Shown here: one piece after another, positions 5,725-5,772 of the stretch
How positions within the stretch are numbered: the first letter of the stretch is position 1
Layout: every line of letters starts with the position of its first letter
Source of the DNA: Candidatus Phaeomarinibacter sp.
GTDB lineage: Bacteria > Pseudomonadota > Alphaproteobacteria > CGMCC-115125
NCBI GenBank assembly: GCA_028279995.1
Contig: JANQMQ010000014.1
Span: forward strand, 1 to 5,772
Direction: 5' to 3'
DNA: 5,772 bases
Notes under the pieces: generated by a model
Told to the model about the DNA's origin: nothing
The model's database searches: none
What the model saw: the letters and a program-made list of their open reading frames with translations, nothing else
Translations under genes and position numbers: made by a program

Positions 5725-5772
5725 GCGGCGCCTTGCGATGCGGCAATACCAGCTGGTGTCAGTTCGCTGTCG
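5721..5772 (-). CDS. Possible C-terminal end of a minus-strand gene, cut by window edge
   Basis: Read on the minus strand, the last bases are open and end in TAG at 5721-5723, giving DSELTPAGIAASQGAA as the final 16 residues. This stop would overlap the hydratase stop in the palindrome CTAG (5721-5724), the same tight convergent arrangement as the kinase-pdxY junction. The stretch is too short to recognise, and an open frame of this length occurs by chance. The only support is the arrangement and the lack of any terminator hairpin in the remaining 48 bases. Confidence 0.25.
   Translation of the reverse strand, partial: DSELTPAGIAASQGAA

Overview
This window looks like the chromosome of an alphaproteobacterium. 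The clearest clue is a pair of genes at 3815-5724 that fit the ethylmalonyl-CoA pathway, the acetyl-CoA assimilation route known from Rhodobacter and Methylobacterium. The G/C-rich third codon positions and the compact gene packing agree with this. I cannot name the genus. There are no RNA genes, insertion sequences, CRISPR arrays or prophage genes. Everything visible is ordinary, intact coding sequence, apart from two genes cut by the window ends.

Layout: (1) 1-591 (+) is the 3' part of a phytanoyl-CoA dioxygenase (PhyH) family Fe(II)/2-oxoglutarate oxygenase. (2) 592-741 is a 150-base gap holding an inverted repeat that could be a terminator or an operator. (3) 742-2889 (+) is a 715-residue fusion of a complete ammonium transporter (Amt) to a histidine kinase, through a HAMP-like and coiled-coil linker. 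(4) 2886-3707 (-) is a PdxY-type pyridoxal kinase that converges on the kinase gene, their stop codons overlapping by 4 bases. (5) 3708-3814 is a divergent promoter region with inverted repeats. (6) 3815-4684 (+) is a CitE-like CoA-ester lyase or malyl-CoA thioesterase, and 4681-5724 (+) is a double-hotdog mesaconyl-CoA hydratase (Mch type). These two are translationally coupled through an ATGA overlap with a strong Shine-Dalgarno sequence. (7) The last 48 bases may carry the C-terminal end of a minus-strand gene, again with overlapping convergent stops.

How the genes work together: the hydratase should convert mesaconyl-CoA to beta-methylmalyl-CoA. The CitE-like partner should act on beta-methylmalyl-CoA and/or malyl-CoA, which places the pair in the glyoxylate-handling half of the ethylmalonyl-CoA pathway. 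The Amt-kinase fusion is most simply read as a membrane ammonium sensor. Neither a response regulator nor a GlnK gene is in view, so its output is unknown. The oxygenase and the pyridoxal kinase have no evident functional link to the rest.

The most interesting item is the Amt-kinase fusion, which keeps all the pore residues of a working ammonium channel. Amt-histidine kinase fusions are already known (for example Amt5 of Kuenenia stuttgartiensis), so it is notable but not a new class. I see no convincing evidence of a wholly undescribed system.
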